Below are positions 33,899 through 43,156 of a stretch of 64,000 bases of DNA, one piece after another. A program made the translations under genes and the position numbers. Source of the DNA: Desertimonas sp963732335 (GTDB lineage Bacteria; Actinomycetota; Acidimicrobiia; Acidimicrobiales; Ilumatobacteraceae). Location of the stretch: assembly GCA_963732335.1 (NCBI GenBank), contig CAVSZO010000010.1:1-64000 (forward strand), in the 5' to 3' direction. The notes beneath the pieces were generated by a model. The model was given only the letters and a program-made list of their open reading frames with translations. It was not told where the DNA came from and searched no databases. How positions within the stretch are numbered: position 1 is the stretch's first letter; each line of letters opens with the position of its first letter.

Positions 33899-36511
33899 CT
33901 ACACACCAATAGGTCGCGGTGCTGCGGTGTTTGAGATGCGGATCGACTGGCCGGCCTCGATGAGGACGACGCGGTCGGTGGCGTCGTCGCCATCGGGACC
34001 CTCCGGTGGCGGAGCCTCCTCCCGCATTCCGGTCACCGCCTCCTGTCCGGCCGGCTCGGGAGTCAGCCCCGTCCACCCCGGCGTCGTGTGGATCGGCACT
34101 GGGTCTCCGTCGATCACGCTGACCGTGCATCCGTCGGCGTCCAGTTCGACGTGCAGGCGCGAACCGTGGTGCTGGGCGCGGAACGTCACCCGGTCGTACC
34201 GCTCGGGAAGCTTGGGGTCGAAGCTCATCGCCGTCCCGGTCTCGTACATCCCGGCGAAGCCGAAAGCCACGGTTCCCCACACGCCACCGCACGACGCCAC
34301 GTGCACGCCGTCGCGCGCATTGCCGTGGAGGTCGGCGAGGTCGACGAACAGGGTCTCGCGGAAGTAGTGCACGGCGAGATCGCCGTAACCGATCTGGGCG
34401 GCGGCGGCGGCCTGGACGCACGCCGAAAGCGACGAGTCCCCCGTCGTGATCGGGTCGTAGTAGTCGAAGTTCCGCTTGCGCACCTCCGGCGAGAACTGGT
34501 CGTTGCGCAGCGACATCGCCAGCACGACGTCGGCCTGTTTGAGCACCTGGTGGCGGTAGATCACGAGCGGGTGGAAGTGCAGGAGCAGGGGGTACTTGTC
34601 AGCCGACGTGGCGTCGAAGTCCCATGGCTGGAGGTCGAGAAAGTCGGCGTCCTGCGGGTGGATGCCGAGCTCCTCGTCGTAGGGCAGGTACGTCGACTCG
34701 GCGGCGCGCACCCATGCCGGCGCCTCGTGTTCGCCGAGGTCGACACGCCGGGCGAGGGCGGCGTAGGCGTCCGGTGCCGACTCGCTGAGCAGCTCCAGCA
34801 CACGCGCGGCATAGCGCAGGTTGAAGCGCGCCATCACGTTCGTGTACAGGTTGTCGTTGACGACGGTGGTGTACTCGTCCGGCCCGGTGACGCCGTGGAT
34901 GTGGAACGTGGCGTCGTTAGCGGTACCGCTGTTGCCGTTCGTCTCGCGGCGCGTGGAGTAGAAGCCGAGGTCGTTCCACATCCGTGCCGTCTCGACGAGG
35001 ATCTCGGCCCCGTCCGTGGCCAGGAAGGCGATGTCTCCGCTGGCATCGACGTAGCGCTTGAGGGCAAAGGCGATCGCCGCATCGATGTGGTATTGCGCCG
35101 TCCCGGCGGCGTAGTAGGCCGACGCCTCCTCGCCGTTGATCGTTCGCCATGGATACAACGCTCCCGCCGAGTTGAGTGCAACCGCTCGGTTGCGGGCGGT
35201 TGGCAGCATCCGCCAGCGGAAGCGCATCAGCTGTCGAGCGGCCTCCGGCCTCGTGTACGCCAGGAACGGCGCCACGTACATCTCCGTGTCCCAGAAGTAG
35301 TGGCCCTCGTAGCCGCCGCCGGTGACACCCTTGGCCGCGATCCCCTGTTCGCCGACCTGCGCCGAGGCCTGAGCGAGTTGGAACATGTTCCACCGCAACG
35401 CCTGCTGCTCGGCGACCTCGGCCACGTCCGTGGTCGCCGCGTCGTCGGCAGCCCGGCGGTGCCGCAACTCGACATCGCTGCTCGCCCAGAATTCGTCGAG
35501 CCAGGCCTCCTGCGCCGACACCAACGCCTCGTAACCGTCGTGTTCGATGCGGTCGAGGCTCCGCGTGCACCGGGTGGCCAACTCGAAGGCGTCGTCGATG
35601 ATCTCGGCGTCGAGGTTGGGGGCGTAGCGCGACGTGTGATAGCTGACGAACTTGGTGACCTTCAGCGACTGCCCGGTGGCCAGCGTGCTCGCCACGAACG
35701 CCGTCGCCTCATCGGGGCTGATCTCGATGTCGACGTCGAACATCGTCGTCGACTCGATCTGGTGGCGTGCCGCACAGGCGATCGACATCTTGCTGTTGGT
35801 GCACTGGTAACCGAGCACCATCTGCCGATCATCCGCGGTATGGATGCGTGGCTGCAGCACGCGATGGTTGAACGTGCGGTGGCGCCGCGGGTCGCGTTCG
35901 GGGTTGGCGACGCCCACGGATTCCGTGAACGACTCTGGCCGCGCCTCGAACTCTGCGTCCTGGCGGTTGAGCAGGCGCGAGGCGACAATGACCGGTGCTT
36001 CACCATGCTCCATCGTGACTTCGAACGTGATCGCCGCGATGTGGCGGTGCACCAGCGACACGAGTCGCTGCGACCGGACACGCACGAGCTTGCCCGCAGC
36101 GGTGCGCCAGGTCAGGTCGCGGCTGACCGTGCCACGCCGCAGGTCGAGCTCGCGCTCATACGAGGCGAGGTCGGCGATCGACAGCTCGAGCGGCTCGTCG
36201 TCGACGTAGAGCGACATGATCTTGGGATCGGGAACGTTGACGATCGTTTGTCCGGTCGTGGCGAAGCCGAACGCCTGCTCGGCGTGGTGGATGCTCCACG
36301 TCTCGTGGAAGCCGTTGATGAACGTCCCGGGATCGTTGGAGTCCCGGCCTTCCTCGTGATCGCCGCGTAGTCCGAGGTAGCCGTTGGCGACGGCGAACAG
36401 CGTCTCCATCAGAGGAAGCTCCCCCTTGGAGAACCCGACCTCGACGAACTTCCACGGGTCGGCCGGGTAGCGGAACTGTGGCAGATGCTCGGGGACGGCG
36501 CGGCGTGTCAC
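33899..36511 (-). CDS. Glycoside hydrolase family 65 disaccharide phosphorylase
   Basis: 870 residues, intact. It splits an alpha-linked glucose disaccharide (trehalose, maltose, kojibiose or similar) with phosphate to beta-glucose 1-phosphate and glucose. It has the N-terminal domain opening FRYPADPWKFVEVGF, ANGYLGLRGDHEEG, the catalytic (alpha/alpha)6 barrel with GHYFWDTEMYVAPFLAYTRP, and the catalytic glutamate in GVTGPDEYTTVVNDNLYTN near residue 545. The phosphate-loop region is ITTGDSSLSACVQAAAAAQIGY. GTG 36511 overlaps the stop of the phosphoglucomutase-like gene. The pairing with that gene supports the phosphorylase rather than hydrolase reading. The exact linkage specificity is unknown. 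Confidence 0.93.
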   Translation of the reverse strand: MTRRAVPEHLPQFRYPADPWKFVEVGFSKGELPLMETLFAVANGYLGLRGDHEEGRDSNDPGTFINGFHETWSIHHAEQAFGFATTGQTIVNVPDPKIMSLYVDDEPLELSIADLASYERELDLRRGTVSRDLTWRTAAGKLVRVRSQRLVSLVHRHIAAITFEVTMEHGEAPVIVASRLLNRQDAEFEARPESFTESVGVANPERDPRRHRTFNHRVLQPRIHTADDRQMVLGYQCTNSKMSIACAARHQIESTTMFDVDIEISPDEATAFVASTLATGQSLKVTKFVSYHTSRYAPNLDAEIIDDAFELATRCTRSLDRIEHDGYEALVSAQEAWLDEFWASSDVELRHRRAADDAATTDVAEVAEQQALRWNMFQLAQASAQVGEQGIAAKGVTGGGYEGHYFWDTEMYVAPFLAYTRPEAARQLMRFRWRMLPTARNRAVALNSAGALYPWRTINGEEASAYYAAGTAQYHIDAAIAFALKRYVDASGDIAFLATDGAEILVETARMWNDLGFYSTRRETNGNSGTANDATFHIHGVTGPDEYTTVVNDNLYTNVMARFNLRYAARVLELLSESAPDAYAALARRVDLGEHEAPAWVRAAESTYLPYDEELGIHPQDADFLDLQPWDFDATSADKYPLLLHFHPLVIYRHQVLKQADVVLAMSLRNDQFSPEVRKRNFDYYDPITTGDSSLSACVQAAAAAQIGYGDLAVHYFRETLFVDLADLHGNARDGVHVASCGGVWGTVAFGFAGMYETGTAMSFDPKLPERYDRVTFRAQHHGSRLHVELDADGCTVSVIDGDPVPIHTTPGWTGLTPEPAGQEAVTGMREEAPPPEGPDGDDATDRVVLIEAGQSIRISNTAAPRPIGV

Positions 36512-37283
36512 AGCCGGCACCTTCGGAGAGCATGTCGGCGAGCTCGGAGAGGTCGTCGACGACGATGTCGGCGCCGTGCTCGATGAGGGCATCGTGACCG
36601 GCGCCACGGTCGACGCCGACGACCAGGGCGAACCCGCCGGCGTGTCCTGCAGCAACCCCCGAGATGGCGTCCTCGACGACGGCGGTGCGCCGTGGCGGGA
36701 CTCCCAACTCGGTGGCGGCGGCAAGGAACGTGTCCGGGGCGGGCTTGCCAGGAAGGTTGCGTGCGGCTGCGACGTTGCCGTCGACCACCACGGCGAAGCG
36801 ATCGGCGAGTCCAGCGGCGGCGAGCACCTCGGTGGCGTTGCGGGACGACGACACGACGCCGACCGCCTTGCCCAGCCACTCGAGGGCGTCGAGGAACCGG
36901 GCCGAGCCCGGGTAGGGGTCGATGCCGTCGCGGCGCAGCACCTGCTGGAACGCTTCATTCTTGGCGTTGCCGAGGGCGTTCACGGTGCCGTGACCTGGCT
37001 CGTCGTCGGTCGACCCCTCGGGCAGGACGATGCCGCGTGATGCGATGAACGAGCGCACCCCGTCGACGCGGCGCTTCCCGTCGACGTAAGCGAGGTAGTC
37101 GTCGGCGCTGAACGGCTCCCACGGCCCGCCATTCGCGCGGGCCGCGAGGAAGGTGTCGAACATCGTCTTCCAGGCCCGCTCGTGGATCTCCGCTGTCGGC
37201 GTGAGCACACCATCGAGGTCGAACAGCACGGCGTCGATGGCGTTCCAATCGACCGTCGCCGCCGCGCCGTCAAGCCGCTCCAT
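36508..37283 (-). CDS. HAD-family beta-phosphoglucomutase-like enzyme, one frame change at the C-terminus
   Basis: About 258 residues. Converts beta-glucose 1-phosphate to glucose 6-phosphate. The nucleophile motif AVLFDLDGVLTPTAEIHE has the paired aspartates. It also has the cap-domain YVDGKRRVDGVRSFIASRG, the phosphate-binding VVSSSRNATEVL and the lysine/acid motifs GKPAPDTFLAAATELG and VEDAISGVAAG. Start ATG 37283 gives MERLDGAAATVDW. The present frame misses a stop and runs into the next gene. One missing base near 36530 would end it at the TGA 36508-36510, overlapping the GH65 GTG, the coupling seen elsewhere here. Its substrate would be the product of the neighbour. Confidence 0.88.
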
Positions 37284-37345
37284 CCGCGTCGAATGTACGG
37301 CATTGGTCGCGTTCCGCCAGGGCAATCTCGTTGTGACCTAGGACC

Positions 37346-38105
37346 TCAGTCCTCGCCGGCGGCGGCGACGAGGTCGTCGAGCACTGCGCTGGCCCCGAAG
37401 CGGAACGTGTCGGGAGAGATCCATCCTTCTCCCATGATCCGTTCGGCCAGCTCGAGATACACGCGGGCGTCGCCGACCGAGCGGATGCCTCCCGATGCCT
37501 TGAACCCGACGGGCAGACCCGACAGCTCAATCGCTTCGAGAATGATCTCCGCAGCTTCGGGGGTCGCCGACACGGCCGACTTGCCGGTCGACGTCTTGAC
37601 GAAGTCGGCGCCGTGGGCGATGGCGAAGTGGGTCGCCCGATCGATGGCCGCTTGGTCGGGCAACTCGCCCGACTCGATGATCACCTTGACGATGCCCGGT
37701 CCCGCAGAGTGATCTGCTCGCTCGGTGACAAGGTCGCGTACGCCGTCGAGCACTCGCGTCGCCACCTCTTCGTCGCCGCCGCAGCCACGAGCGGTAGGGC
37801 AGGACGACATCGATCTCATCGGCGCCGTCGTCGAGAGCGAGACCGGTCATCGACAGCACATCGCCCTCGGGTTCCTCGCCACTCGGGAAGTTGACCACCG
37901 TGGCGACCCGGATGTCGGTGCCGGCAACGGCGTCGACACAGAGCCGGACGTAGGCCGGCCACACACAGACGGCCGCAACGCCGGCGTCCCGAGCCCGCTT
38001 GCAGAGCGCCTCGGCCGCATCGTCATTGGTGTCGTCGCCGAGATCGGTGAGGTCGAGCAACGAGATCGCCAACCGAGCGACGTCACGATCCGCGCCGAGT
38101 GCCAT
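37346..38105 (-). CDS. deoC: Deoxyribose-phosphate aldolase, one frameshift
   Basis: About 252 residues. Class I aldolase that cleaves 2-deoxyribose 5-phosphate to acetaldehyde and glyceraldehyde 3-phosphate. It has ISLLDLTDLGDDTNDDAAEA, VAAVCVWPAYV, VATVVNFPSGEEP and DEIDVVLPYRSWL. After removing an extra base near 37795 it continues GGDEEVATRVLDGVRDL. The Schiff-base lysine is in DFVKTSTGKSAVSATPE, and KASGGIRSVGDARVYLELAE follows. ATG 38105 is preferred. TTG 38129 would add MTLYESRL. It is divergent from the spermidine-synthase-like gene, and a palindromic repeat lies between them. Confidence 0.92.
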
Positions 38106-38141
38106 CAGCCGCGACTCGTACAGGGTCAACGTCGGCCGTCG

Positions 38142-38188
38142 TCTGTGTCAGCGTGTAAGCCCGTGGCGGTCTTACACGCTGACACAGA
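38142..38188. repeat. 47-bp CTGTGTCAGC palindromic element, copy 3
   Basis: Outer arms TCTGTGTCAGC and GCTGACACAGA are identical to copy 1 at 29687, with extended pairing GTGTAAG/CTTACAC inside. It lies between divergent deoC and the membrane spermidine-synthase-like gene, and contains the GTG that I use as the start of the latter. Confidence 0.82.
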
Positions 38189-40178
38189 ACGGCGGGAGGG
38201 CATTGAAGCGCCGGCGCGCCGACCACGCGCCCAGCTCGTCCTCACTGCCTTCCTGACGCTGTTCGTCGAGTTGGCGCTGATCCGCTGGCTCGGCGCCAAC
38301 GTCGTGTACCTCGCCTACTTCTCCAACATCGTGCTGCTCGGCAGCTTCCTCGGCATCGGCGCCGGGTTCCTATGGGCGAGCCGCCGTGATCGATCGCTGT
38401 TCGTGCTCGGGCCGGCGATGCTCGCCGCCCTCGTCGTGCTCACCGGCCTCCTCGACGTGCGCGTCGGCATCGCCGGCGGTGACCTCATCTTCTTCGGCCT
38501 CGACACCTCGGGCCCGCCACGTTGGATCGTGCTGCCAATGGTCTTCATCGCTGTCGCTGTCGTGATGGCCTGCCTCGGTGACGGCGTGGCCCGCTCGTTC
38601 GCCCGGCTCGGCAACCTCGATGCGTACCAACTCGACCTCGTCGGCGCCCTGCTCGGAGTGACCGCCTTCGCTGTGCTGTCCCTGCTGTACGCCGAACCGG
38701 TGGTGTGGGGGGCGATCACGGCCGCGGGTTTGCTCGTCGCCATCCGTCCTCGCCGGCCCGCCGCCGTTGTCGTCGTTGCCGTGCCCTTGGTGGCGCTCGT
38801 CGTCGCTCTTGGCGTGGAGTCGGCGGAGCAGGACACGACCTGGACGCCGTACTACGAGGTGCACACACGGGCGATCGGAGACTCCGGTGGCGTCGTCGCC
38901 GAGGTCAACGGGGTCCCCACGTGGTTGCAGTTCCGTGCCGTTGGCAACCCGTTGTACGAGACCGTGTACGAGCGCTTCACCGCCGACTCCCCCGGTGACG
39001 TGCTGATCATCGGCGCCGGTTCCGGCAACGACGTCGCCGTCGCCTTGGCGCGTGGGGCGAAGTCGGTCGACGCGGTCGAGATCGACGAGCACCTCCTCGA
39101 TGTCGGCGGGAACCACCCCGACCGCCCGTACGACGATCCCCGTGTCGACACCCACGTCGCCGATGGGCGGGCATTCCTGGAGGCGACGGACCGCCGCTGG
39201 GACACGATCCTGCTTGCCTTGCCCGACTCGCTGACGCTCCTCCAGGGCCAGTCGTCGGTACGGCTGGAGAGCTACCTGTTCACCGTCGAGGCGGTCGAGT
39301 CGTACCGCCGGCACCTTGCGCCCGGTGGCGTCTTCGCGATGTACAACTACTACCGCGAGCCGTGGCTCGTCGATCGGTACGCAGCGACGTTGCAGGAGGT
39401 GTTCGGCGAGCCGCCCTGCGTGAGCACGGCGCGCGGCACAATCCTGTCGGTACTCGTCGTGAGTACCGATGCCGCTTCGTTCGCCTGCCCACCCGGGGAG
39501 ACGTTCAGCCGAGTCGCCACGGCTCCCGACCCTGCCACAGACGACCATCCGTTCCCGTACCTGCGCACACCCAGCATCCCCGGCTTCTACGGGCTGGCCA
39601 TCGCCGTGATCCTCGTCCTCTCGATCGCTGCGGTCCGTGTCGCGGGAGGGCCGCTGGGCTCGATGGCGCCGTACCTCGATCTGCTGTGCATGGGCGCGGC
39701 ATTCCTCCTACTGGAGACGAAGAGCGTCGTGCAGTTCGCCTTGCTGTTCGGCACGACCTGGTTCGTCAACGCCTTCGTGTTCGGCGGCATCCTGCTGTCG
39801 GTTCTCCTCGCCGTCGCCGTCAGCAAGCGAGTTCGCATCAGGAGGACCGGCGTGCTCTACGCCGCCCTGCTGGCGGCGATCACCGTCAGCTGGGTGGTGC
39901 CTGGTCGTGTGCTCCTCGACCTGCCGGTGGCGGTGCGCCTCGTCGCCGCCGTGGCCCTGGCCTTCACGCCGATCTTCCTCGCCAACCTCGTGTTCGCCGA
40001 GCGATTCCGGGACACCGCCAAGGCCACCGCGGCGTTCGGCGCCAACCTCATCGGGGCGATGCTCGGTGGACTCGCCGAGTACCTCTCGCTGATCGTCGGC
40101 TACCGGCACCTGCTGGTCGTCGTCGCCGCCCTCTACGCCGCGGCGTTCCTCCTCCGCCCACGACGAGCGACTTGGTGA
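38163..40178 (+). CDS. Membrane protein with spermidine-synthase-like methyltransferase domain
   Basis: 671 residues. Layout: about seven helices (from LVLTAFLTLFVELALIRWLG to residue 230), a cytoplasmic SAM-fold domain with VLIIGAGSGNDVAVAL near residue 280, VDAVEIDEHLLDVGGNHPD, DGRAFLEATDRRWDTILLAL and GGVFAMYNYYREPWL, then another six or seven helices (GLAIAVILVLSIAAV onward). This is the bacterial MFS-like/spermidine synthase fusion architecture. The polyamine reaction is not established for such proteins. The start is uncertain: GTG 38163 lies inside a palindromic repeat and no Shine-Dalgarno is visible. It is divergent from deoC and convergent with DUF445. The frame is intact. Confidence 0.85.
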   Translation: MAVLHADTERREGIEAPARRPRAQLVLTAFLTLFVELALIRWLGANVVYLAYFSNIVLLGSFLGIGAGFLWASRRDRSLFVLGPAMLAALVVLTGLLDVRVGIAGGDLIFFGLDTSGPPRWIVLPMVFIAVAVVMACLGDGVARSFARLGNLDAYQLDLVGALLGVTAFAVLSLLYAEPVVWGAITAAGLLVAIRPRRPAAVVVVAVPLVALVVALGVESAEQDTTWTPYYEVHTRAIGDSGGVVAEVNGVPTWLQFRAVGNPLYETVYERFTADSPGDVLIIGAGSGNDVAVALARGAKSVDAVEIDEHLLDVGGNHPDRPYDDPRVDTHVADGRAFLEATDRRWDTILLALPDSLTLLQGQSSVRLESYLFTVEAVESYRRHLAPGGVFAMYNYYREPWLVDRYAATLQEVFGEPPCVSTARGTILSVLVVSTDAASFACPPGETFSRVATAPDPATDDHPFPYLRTPSIPGFYGLAIAVILVLSIAAVRVAGGPLGSMAPYLDLLCMGAAFLLLETKSVVQFALLFGTTWFVNAFVFGGILLSVLLAVAVSKRVRIRRTGVLYAALLAAITVSWVVPGRVLLDLPVAVRLVAAVALAFTPIFLANLVFAERFRDTAKATAAFGANLIGAMLGGLAEYLSLIVGYRHLLVVVAALYAAAFLLRPRRATW

Positions 40179-40186
40179 CGAACTCA

Positions 40187-40262
40187 CTCGGTTGCGAGCG
40201 ACCGAGCGCCAGCGAGGGAGCGGCCAGCGACGGCCTGCGTGGCCGGGGAACGCAGTGAACGG
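40187..40262 (-). repeat. GTTCCCCGGCCACG repeat family, copy B
   Basis: In inverse orientation to copy A. GGCCTGCGTGGCCGGGGAAC lies at 40231-40250, with the distal GTTGCGAGCG at 40191-40200. Roughly 85% similar to copy A over about 70 bp. Again it fills a gap between convergent genes. Confidence 0.8.
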
Positions 40263-41513
40263 TCAGAGGAACACCTCGGAGACGGTGTGGATGGCCAGGC
40301 CGGCGAGGCCACCGACCACCGTGCCGTTGATGCGGATGAACTGGAGGTCGCGGCCAACCTGCAGTTCGATCCGCCGGCCGGTCTCAGCGGCGTCCCATCG
40401 CTCGACGGTCGACGAGATCAGCTCGGCGACCTCACCCTGGTAGTGCTCGGCGACGTGGAGCACGAGCCGCTCGATCCAGCCGTCGACCTTGGCGCGCAGT
40501 TCGCGGTCGACGCCGAGGCGACGGCCGGCCGTCTCGAAGCCGTGGACCATGCGCCGGCGCAGGTCGCTCGTCGGGTCCTTGGCGGCTTGGAGCAGCGACG
40601 TCTTGACCTCGCCCCACAGTGACTGCAGCCAACCCTGAACGTCGGGGTGCTCGAGCAGCTCCAGCTTCATCGTCTCGCACTTGGCGATCAGCGCCGGGTC
40701 CTCGCGGAGCTTGACCGCCAACGCCTGGATCCTGGCGTCGATGCTGCGGCGCACCTCGTGGTCCGGGGTCGCCGAAACGTCGGCGAGGAAGTTCTCCACA
40801 CCGGTGAAGATCTTGTTGAAGACCCGGTCGTCGATCGCCTCGGGCACCCACCACGGCGACTCCCGGTCGAGGCGGTCGCGCAGCATCGCCCGGTTGTCGT
40901 CGAGGAACACGACGAGTCCCCGCATCACACCGTCGAGCATTCGTTGGTGGTGTCCGCCGTCGATGGCGACGTCGATCGCCTTGCCGAGGAGGGGTGCGAC
41001 CTCCGTCGTCGCCAGCCGCTTCTCGACCGCGGTGCCGAGGGCCTCCTGGACATCGCGGTCGTCGAGTACCTCGACGACGCCGCCGAGGGCGTCGGCCGCC
41101 GCTTCGGCCGCCCGCTCGGCGTTGGCCGGCTGAGCCAGCCAGTGGCCGAGACGCTCGGCGACCTTGGCGCCGGCGAGTCGCTCGCCGATCACCTCGGGCG
41201 TGAGGAAGTTGCCCTGGACGAAGTCGCCGAGGCTGCGCCCGATGTCGTCCTTGCGCCGCGGGATGATCGCCGTGTGCGGGATCGGAATGCCGAGCGGGTA
41301 GCGGAACAGGGCGGTGACGGCGAACCAGTCGGCGAGGGCGCCGACCATCGCCGCCTCGGCCGCCGACTCGACGTAGCCGACCCACGTCCCCTCGTCCTCG
41401 AACGCTCTGGCGACGACGAACACGACGGCGGCGAACACGAGCAGCCCGGTGGCGATCAGCTTCATCCGCCGCAGATCGCGGACGCGTTCGGCGTCGGCCG
41501 TCAACGCGTGCAT
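40263..41513 (-). CDS. DUF445 family membrane-associated protein
   Basis: 416 residues. N-terminal helix KLIATGLLVFAAVVFVVARA, then the family signature AAMVGALADWFAVTALFRYP and IPHTAIIPRRKDDIGRSLGD. A long helical region with coiled-coil character follows (DRDVQEALGTAVEKRLATTE, IDARIQALAVKLREDPAL). It closes with a hydrophobic end FIRINGTVVGGLAGLAIHTV. ATG 41513 (MHALTADAERVRDL) is preferred over upstream starts that fall in the repeat region. Function is unknown; such proteins are thought to act at the cell envelope. It lies downstream of nuoN2 behind two competing hairpins, so it may be the distal gene of operon 2. Confidence 0.88.
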   Translation of the reverse strand: MHALTADAERVRDLRRMKLIATGLLVFAAVVFVVARAFEDEGTWVGYVESAAEAAMVGALADWFAVTALFRYPLGIPIPHTAIIPRRKDDIGRSLGDFVQGNFLTPEVIGERLAGAKVAERLGHWLAQPANAERAAEAAADALGGVVEVLDDRDVQEALGTAVEKRLATTEVAPLLGKAIDVAIDGGHHQRMLDGVMRGLVVFLDDNRAMLRDRLDRESPWWVPEAIDDRVFNKIFTGVENFLADVSATPDHEVRRSIDARIQALAVKLREDPALIAKCETMKLELLEHPDVQGWLQSLWGEVKTSLLQAAKDPTSDLRRRMVHGFETAGRRLGVDRELRAKVDGWIERLVLHVAEHYQGEVAELISSTVERWDAAETGRRIELQVGRDLQFIRINGTVVGGLAGLAIHTVSEVFL

Positions 41514-41541
41514 CGCCCGGACGCTACTGGCCCGTCTCCTC

Positions 41542-41618
41542 CATCTGGGGAAGATCCGTGTCAACGGGCGACCTGGGGAAGATTCGTTTCAGACCCTGCA
41601 ACGAATCTTCCCCAGATG
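41542..41618 (-). terminator. Competing hairpins downstream of nuoN2
   Basis: One arm, AACGAATCTTCCCCAG (41600-41615), pairs perfectly over 16 bp with CTGGGGAAGATTCGTT (41573-41588), loop 11 nt. The overlapping ATCTTCCCCAGATG (41605-41618) pairs over 14 bp with CATCTGGGGAAGAT (41542-41555). The two left arms are a direct repeat. Only one pairing can form at a time. It lies directly after the end of the 14-gene nuo operon. Confidence 0.6.
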
Positions 41619-41632
41619 CGCGGGGCAGGTCG

Positions 41633-43156
41633 CTAGCGCGCGAACTGAACGGTGCTGTCGGCGACGTCGAGGAGCCATTCGGGGAACAGGCCGACGACCA
41701 GCGTGAACACCACGGCCGCGGCGATCGCCAGGCCGCTGCCGAACGGGATCGAGACGGTCGACGTGTCGTCGTCGGTGGGGGCGTCCTGGATCCACGCGCT
41801 GACCATGATCCGCAGGTAGAGGAAGGCGGCGATCACCGTCGACAGCATGGCGACGATCGCCAGGGCGTAGCTGCTCTCGTCGACGGCGGCGCCGATCACT
41901 CCGAACTTGGCGATGAACCCGCTCGTGAACGGCACGCCGGCCTGGGCGACGAGGAGCACGGTGAGCGCCAGGGCGAGTGCCGCGTGGCGCCGCCCGAGAC
42001 CACGGAACGAGTCGAGATCGGTGCGCGCATCGCCGCGCCTGGCTACGAGGGACACAACGGCGAACGTGCCGACGACGAGCACGGCGTACGCCAGCATGTA
42101 GACCATCACGGACGGCACACCCGGGCCACTGTCGGCCTCCCCGGCGTTGCGTGCCGCAGCCTCCAGGCCGACGAGCATGAACCCGGCGTGGTTGATCGAC
42201 GAGTAGGCGAGCATCCGCTTGACGTCGGTCTGCACGATGGCGAGCACGGGACCGATCACGAGCGACGCAACGGCGAGGACCCAGACCACGGGTCGCCAGT
42301 CGTCGCGGTAGTGGCCGAGGCCGGCGACGAGCACGCGCAGCATCGCGGCGAACGCCGCCGCCTTGCCGACCGAGGCCATCAGCGCGGTGATGGGCGTCGG
42401 CGCACCCTCGTAGACGTCCGGCGTCCAGACGTGGAAGGGCACGGCGGCGACCTTGAAGCCGAGGCCGACGAGGAGGAGGGCGATGCCGGCGAGCAGCAGG
42501 GCCTCGCTGCGGTCGACGGGGATCGTGCTGTCGAACGCCGTGACGATCTCCGAGAGGTTCGTCGAGCCGGTCGAGCCGTAGACCAGGGCGATGCCGTAGA
42601 GGAAGAACGCCGAGGAGAACCCGCCGAGGATGAAGTACTTCATCCCGCTCTCCTGGCTCTTCGTGCGGCGCCGGTTGCTGGCCGCCAACACGTAGAACGC
42701 CAGCGACATCGTCTCCAGCCCGAGGAACAGCACGATCAGGTCGTTCGCCGCCGCCATCACCACGGCGCCGGCAGCGGCGACGAGCACCAGGGCGTAGACC
42801 TCCGGACCATCGCCGCCGTCACGGTGCAGCTGGTCTCCGGCGACGAGGGCGATGCCGACAACGGCGGCGCAGATCACGATCGTCACGAACATCGCGAACG
42901 TGTCGAAGGCGATCGCCCCGCCGACGAGCGTCGACGTCGAGGTGTCGCTGATGTCGTCCCATTGGATGATCGCCAGCACACCGGCCGCGATCGCCGCCGC
43001 CGCCGTCACCCCGGCGTAGAGGCCCCTCGGCCACGTCGGCGTGAGTGCCCCGGCGAGCAGCAGCAGGATCGCTGCGCCGATGAGCACGAGCAGCGGCGAC
43101 AGGGCGAACCACTGCACCTCCGGGCCGACGAACGGAACCTGAGCGATGGTGCTCAC
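41633..43156 (-). CDS. nuoN: NADH-quinone oxidoreductase subunit N, operon 2
   Basis: 507 residues, intact. Antiporter-like pumping subunit with LIVLFLGLETMSLAFYVLAA (helix-5 glutamate), GFKVAAVPFHVWTPDVYEGA and VKRMLAYSSINHAGFMLVGL. Last nuo gene of the 14-subunit operon, with its start overlapping the nuoM2 stop by four bases. It is shorter in the amino-terminal helices and quite different from nuoN1. The protein ends ADSTVQFAR, and competing hairpins follow the stop. Confidence 0.95.
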   Translation of the reverse strand: MSTIAQVPFVGPEVQWFALSPLLVLIGAAILLLLAGALTPTWPRGLYAGVTAAAAIAAGVLAIIQWDDISDTSTSTLVGGAIAFDTFAMFVTIVICAAVVGIALVAGDQLHRDGGDGPEVYALVLVAAAGAVVMAAANDLIVLFLGLETMSLAFYVLAASNRRRTKSQESGMKYFILGGFSSAFFLYGIALVYGSTGSTNLSEIVTAFDSTIPVDRSEALLLAGIALLLVGLGFKVAAVPFHVWTPDVYEGAPTPITALMASVGKAAAFAAMLRVLVAGLGHYRDDWRPVVWVLAVASLVIGPVLAIVQTDVKRMLAYSSINHAGFMLVGLEAAARNAGEADSGPGVPSVMVYMLAYAVLVVGTFAVVSLVARRGDARTDLDSFRGLGRRHAALALALTVLLVAQAGVPFTSGFIAKFGVIGAAVDESSYALAIVAMLSTVIAAFLYLRIMVSAWIQDAPTDDDTSTVSIPFGSGLAIAAAVVFTLVVGLFPEWLLDVADSTVQFAR

